Assembly: GCF_001541315.1 (NCBI RefSeq)
Contig: NZ_LMVK01000034.1
Location: 248,001-312,000 of the forward strand
Length of the DNA stretch: 64,000 bases
Reading direction: 5' to 3'
From: Agrobacterium tumefaciens str. B6
GTDB taxonomy: Bacteria > Pseudomonadota > Alphaproteobacteria > Rhizobiales > Rhizobiaceae
Shown: in pieces, positions 63,200 through 64,000 of the stretch
How the letters are laid out: every line of letters begins with the position of its first letter
Numbering within the stretch: position 1 is the first letter of the stretch
Notes under the pieces: model-generated
Told to the model about the DNA's origin: nothing
Database searches by the model: none
Seen by the model: only the letters and a program-made list of their open reading frames with translations
Translations under genes and position numbers: made by a program

Positions 63200-64000
63200 A
63201 TGCGTCTGAAAATCACCCATACGACCGAATATGTCTATGACGAGCCGATGCCCTATGCATTGCAGCGGCTGCGCCTGACGCCACAGACCGGCCCGTGCCA
63301 GACGGTGGAGGACTGGGATGTATCGGTCGACGGCGCCACCGTCGAAGTGAGCTATGACGACCATTTCGGCAACCGTGTCGCATTGGTCGAGACCGAAGGC
63401 CCGCAACGCAGGGTCAAGGTCGTGGCTGGTGGCCTCGTCATAACCGAAGACAGGGCCGGCATGGTCGGGCCCCACACCGGCAGTGCGCCGCTATGGCTCT
63501 TCCTGCGCGAGACGCCGCTGACGAAGCCCGGCAAACTCGTGCGCGAACTGGCGAAGGCCAGCACCGGCAACAGCGAGCTCGAGCGCCTGCACGACCTGAT
63601 GGAGAAGATCAACAGCAAGGTGGAATATGTGCCGGGTTCGACCGACACCGAAACCACCGCCGAACTGGCACTCGAAGCCGGCAAGGGCGTTTGCCAGGAC
63701 CATGCCCATATCCTCATTTCCGCCGCCCGGCTGATGGGCCTGCCCGCCCGCTATGTTTCCGGTTATCTGATGATGGAAGACGTGGCGGAGCAGACGGCAA
63801 CCCATGCCTGGGCCGAGGTGCATCTGCAGGGGCTCGGCTGGGTTGGCTTTGACGCCGCCAACAATATCTGCCCTGACGATCGCTACGTGCGCATTGCCCT
63901 TGGCCTCTGCTACCGCGACTGCGCGCCGATATCGGGCATGCGGATCGGCCCGGCCGGCGAAACGCTGAACGTTTCGGTGACCGTGCAGCAATCGCAGAGC
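63200..64000 (+). CDS. Transglutaminase-like protein, C-terminus missing (runs off the edge)
   Basis: 267 codons are visible. The N-terminal domain MRLKITHTTEYVYDEPMPYA (about 1-85) is the bacterial transglutaminase N-domain. The catalytic triad is intact: Cys165 in GKGVCQDHAHI, His202 in THAWAEVH, Asp218 in GFDAANN. By fold it may hydrolyse or transfer peptide or isopeptide bonds. In many genomes an Anbu-type proteasome-like protease gene is next; it could lie past the right edge. 21 bases follow the alpha-E gene; GGGGACAGCTT is the ribosome site. Confidence 0.93.
   Translation, partial: MRLKITHTTEYVYDEPMPYALQRLRLTPQTGPCQTVEDWDVSVDGATVEVSYDDHFGNRVALVETEGPQRRVKVVAGGLVITEDRAGMVGPHTGSAPLWLFLRETPLTKPGKLVRELAKASTGNSELERLHDLMEKINSKVEYVPGSTDTETTAELALEAGKGVCQDHAHILISAARLMGLPARYVSGYLMMEDVAEQTATHAWAEVHLQGLGWVGFDAANNICPDDRYVRIALGLCYRDCAPISGMRIGPAGETLNVSVTVQQSQS

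Noticed and set aside
1..64000. CRISPR arrays, tRNA or rRNA genes, insertion sequences
   Set aside because: No regularly spaced direct repeats, no cloverleaf-like or rRNA-like stretch and no transposase or integrase frame were seen.

Overview
The window looks like chromosome of a Rhizobiales bacterium, most probably Agrobacterium or a close Rhizobium. Evidence: a fused trpE(G) behind a WWW leader peptide, a BacA/SbmA transporter, TGA-N9-TCA iron (RirA-type) boxes, a membrane/cytochrome urate oxidase of the PuuD type, an extensin-like protein, and dispersed palindromic intergenic repeats of the rhizobial kind. The sequence is GC-rich and densely packed. I see no rRNA, tRNA, insertion sequence, prophage or CRISPR array. 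This identification is inference from gene content; no database search was possible.

Layout. 1-4.5 kb: start of a choline-binding protein gene (choX, runs off the left edge), thymidine kinase, pseudoazurin, a DUF2333 protein, an orphan LuxR-type regulator and a UPF0114 membrane protein. 4.5-8.1 kb: an iron-controlled TonB-dependent heme receptor and an extensin-like protein. 8.2-11.1 kb: trpL leader, attenuator, trpE(G), a GNAT acetyltransferase and a convergent HD-GYP phosphodiesterase. 12.3-18.6 kb: adenine deaminase, an acetyltransferase coupled to a GH13 alpha-glucosidase, a KDG-kinase-like sugar kinase and a GT4 glycosyltransferase. 18.8-29.3 kb: mixed housekeeping and transport genes (YcxB-like, DUF2026, der with its YfgM-like partner, NnrU-like, polysaccharide deacetylase, bacA, MFS, map, LLM oxidoreductase). 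29.5-30.3 kb: bdhA.

30.4-48.2 kb is a purine-catabolism region. Left arm (+): xdhABC, a LysR regulator, puuD and guaD. Right arm (-): an apparent operon puuE-uraD-[mntA-hepT]-allA-uraH-phosphoesterase. Between the arms lie a TauE/SafE permease, an alpha-hydroxyacid dehydrogenase, a TetR/SMR efflux pair and a SPOR-containing DD-carboxypeptidase. The genes give guanine to xanthine (guaD), xanthine to urate (xdhABC), urate to 5-hydroxyisourate (puuD), then OHCU (uraH), allantoin (uraD), ring opening (puuE) and ureidoglycolate cleavage (allA). An allantoate-degrading enzyme is not in the window. The adenine deaminase at 12.3 kb would feed hypoxanthine in. A HepT/MntA toxin-antitoxin pair sits in the middle of the right-arm operon.

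48.4-60.4 kb: a DUF1045 protein, a divergent pair resembling the two halves of MnmC with overlapping start codons, a large PAS hybrid histidine kinase, a DEAD-box RNA helicase with a TTG start and a long leader, two EamA transporters, a DoxX protein and an L,D-transpeptidase. 60.8-64 kb: a CP-ATP-grasp / alpha-E / transglutaminase operon, cut by the right edge, which matches a predicted but biochemically little-known peptide-modifying system.

The strongest points for follow-up are the TA module inside the purine operon, the tandem RirA-type boxes, the split mnmC pair, the ATP-grasp/alpha-E/transglutaminase operon, and two families of mosaic palindromic repeats.
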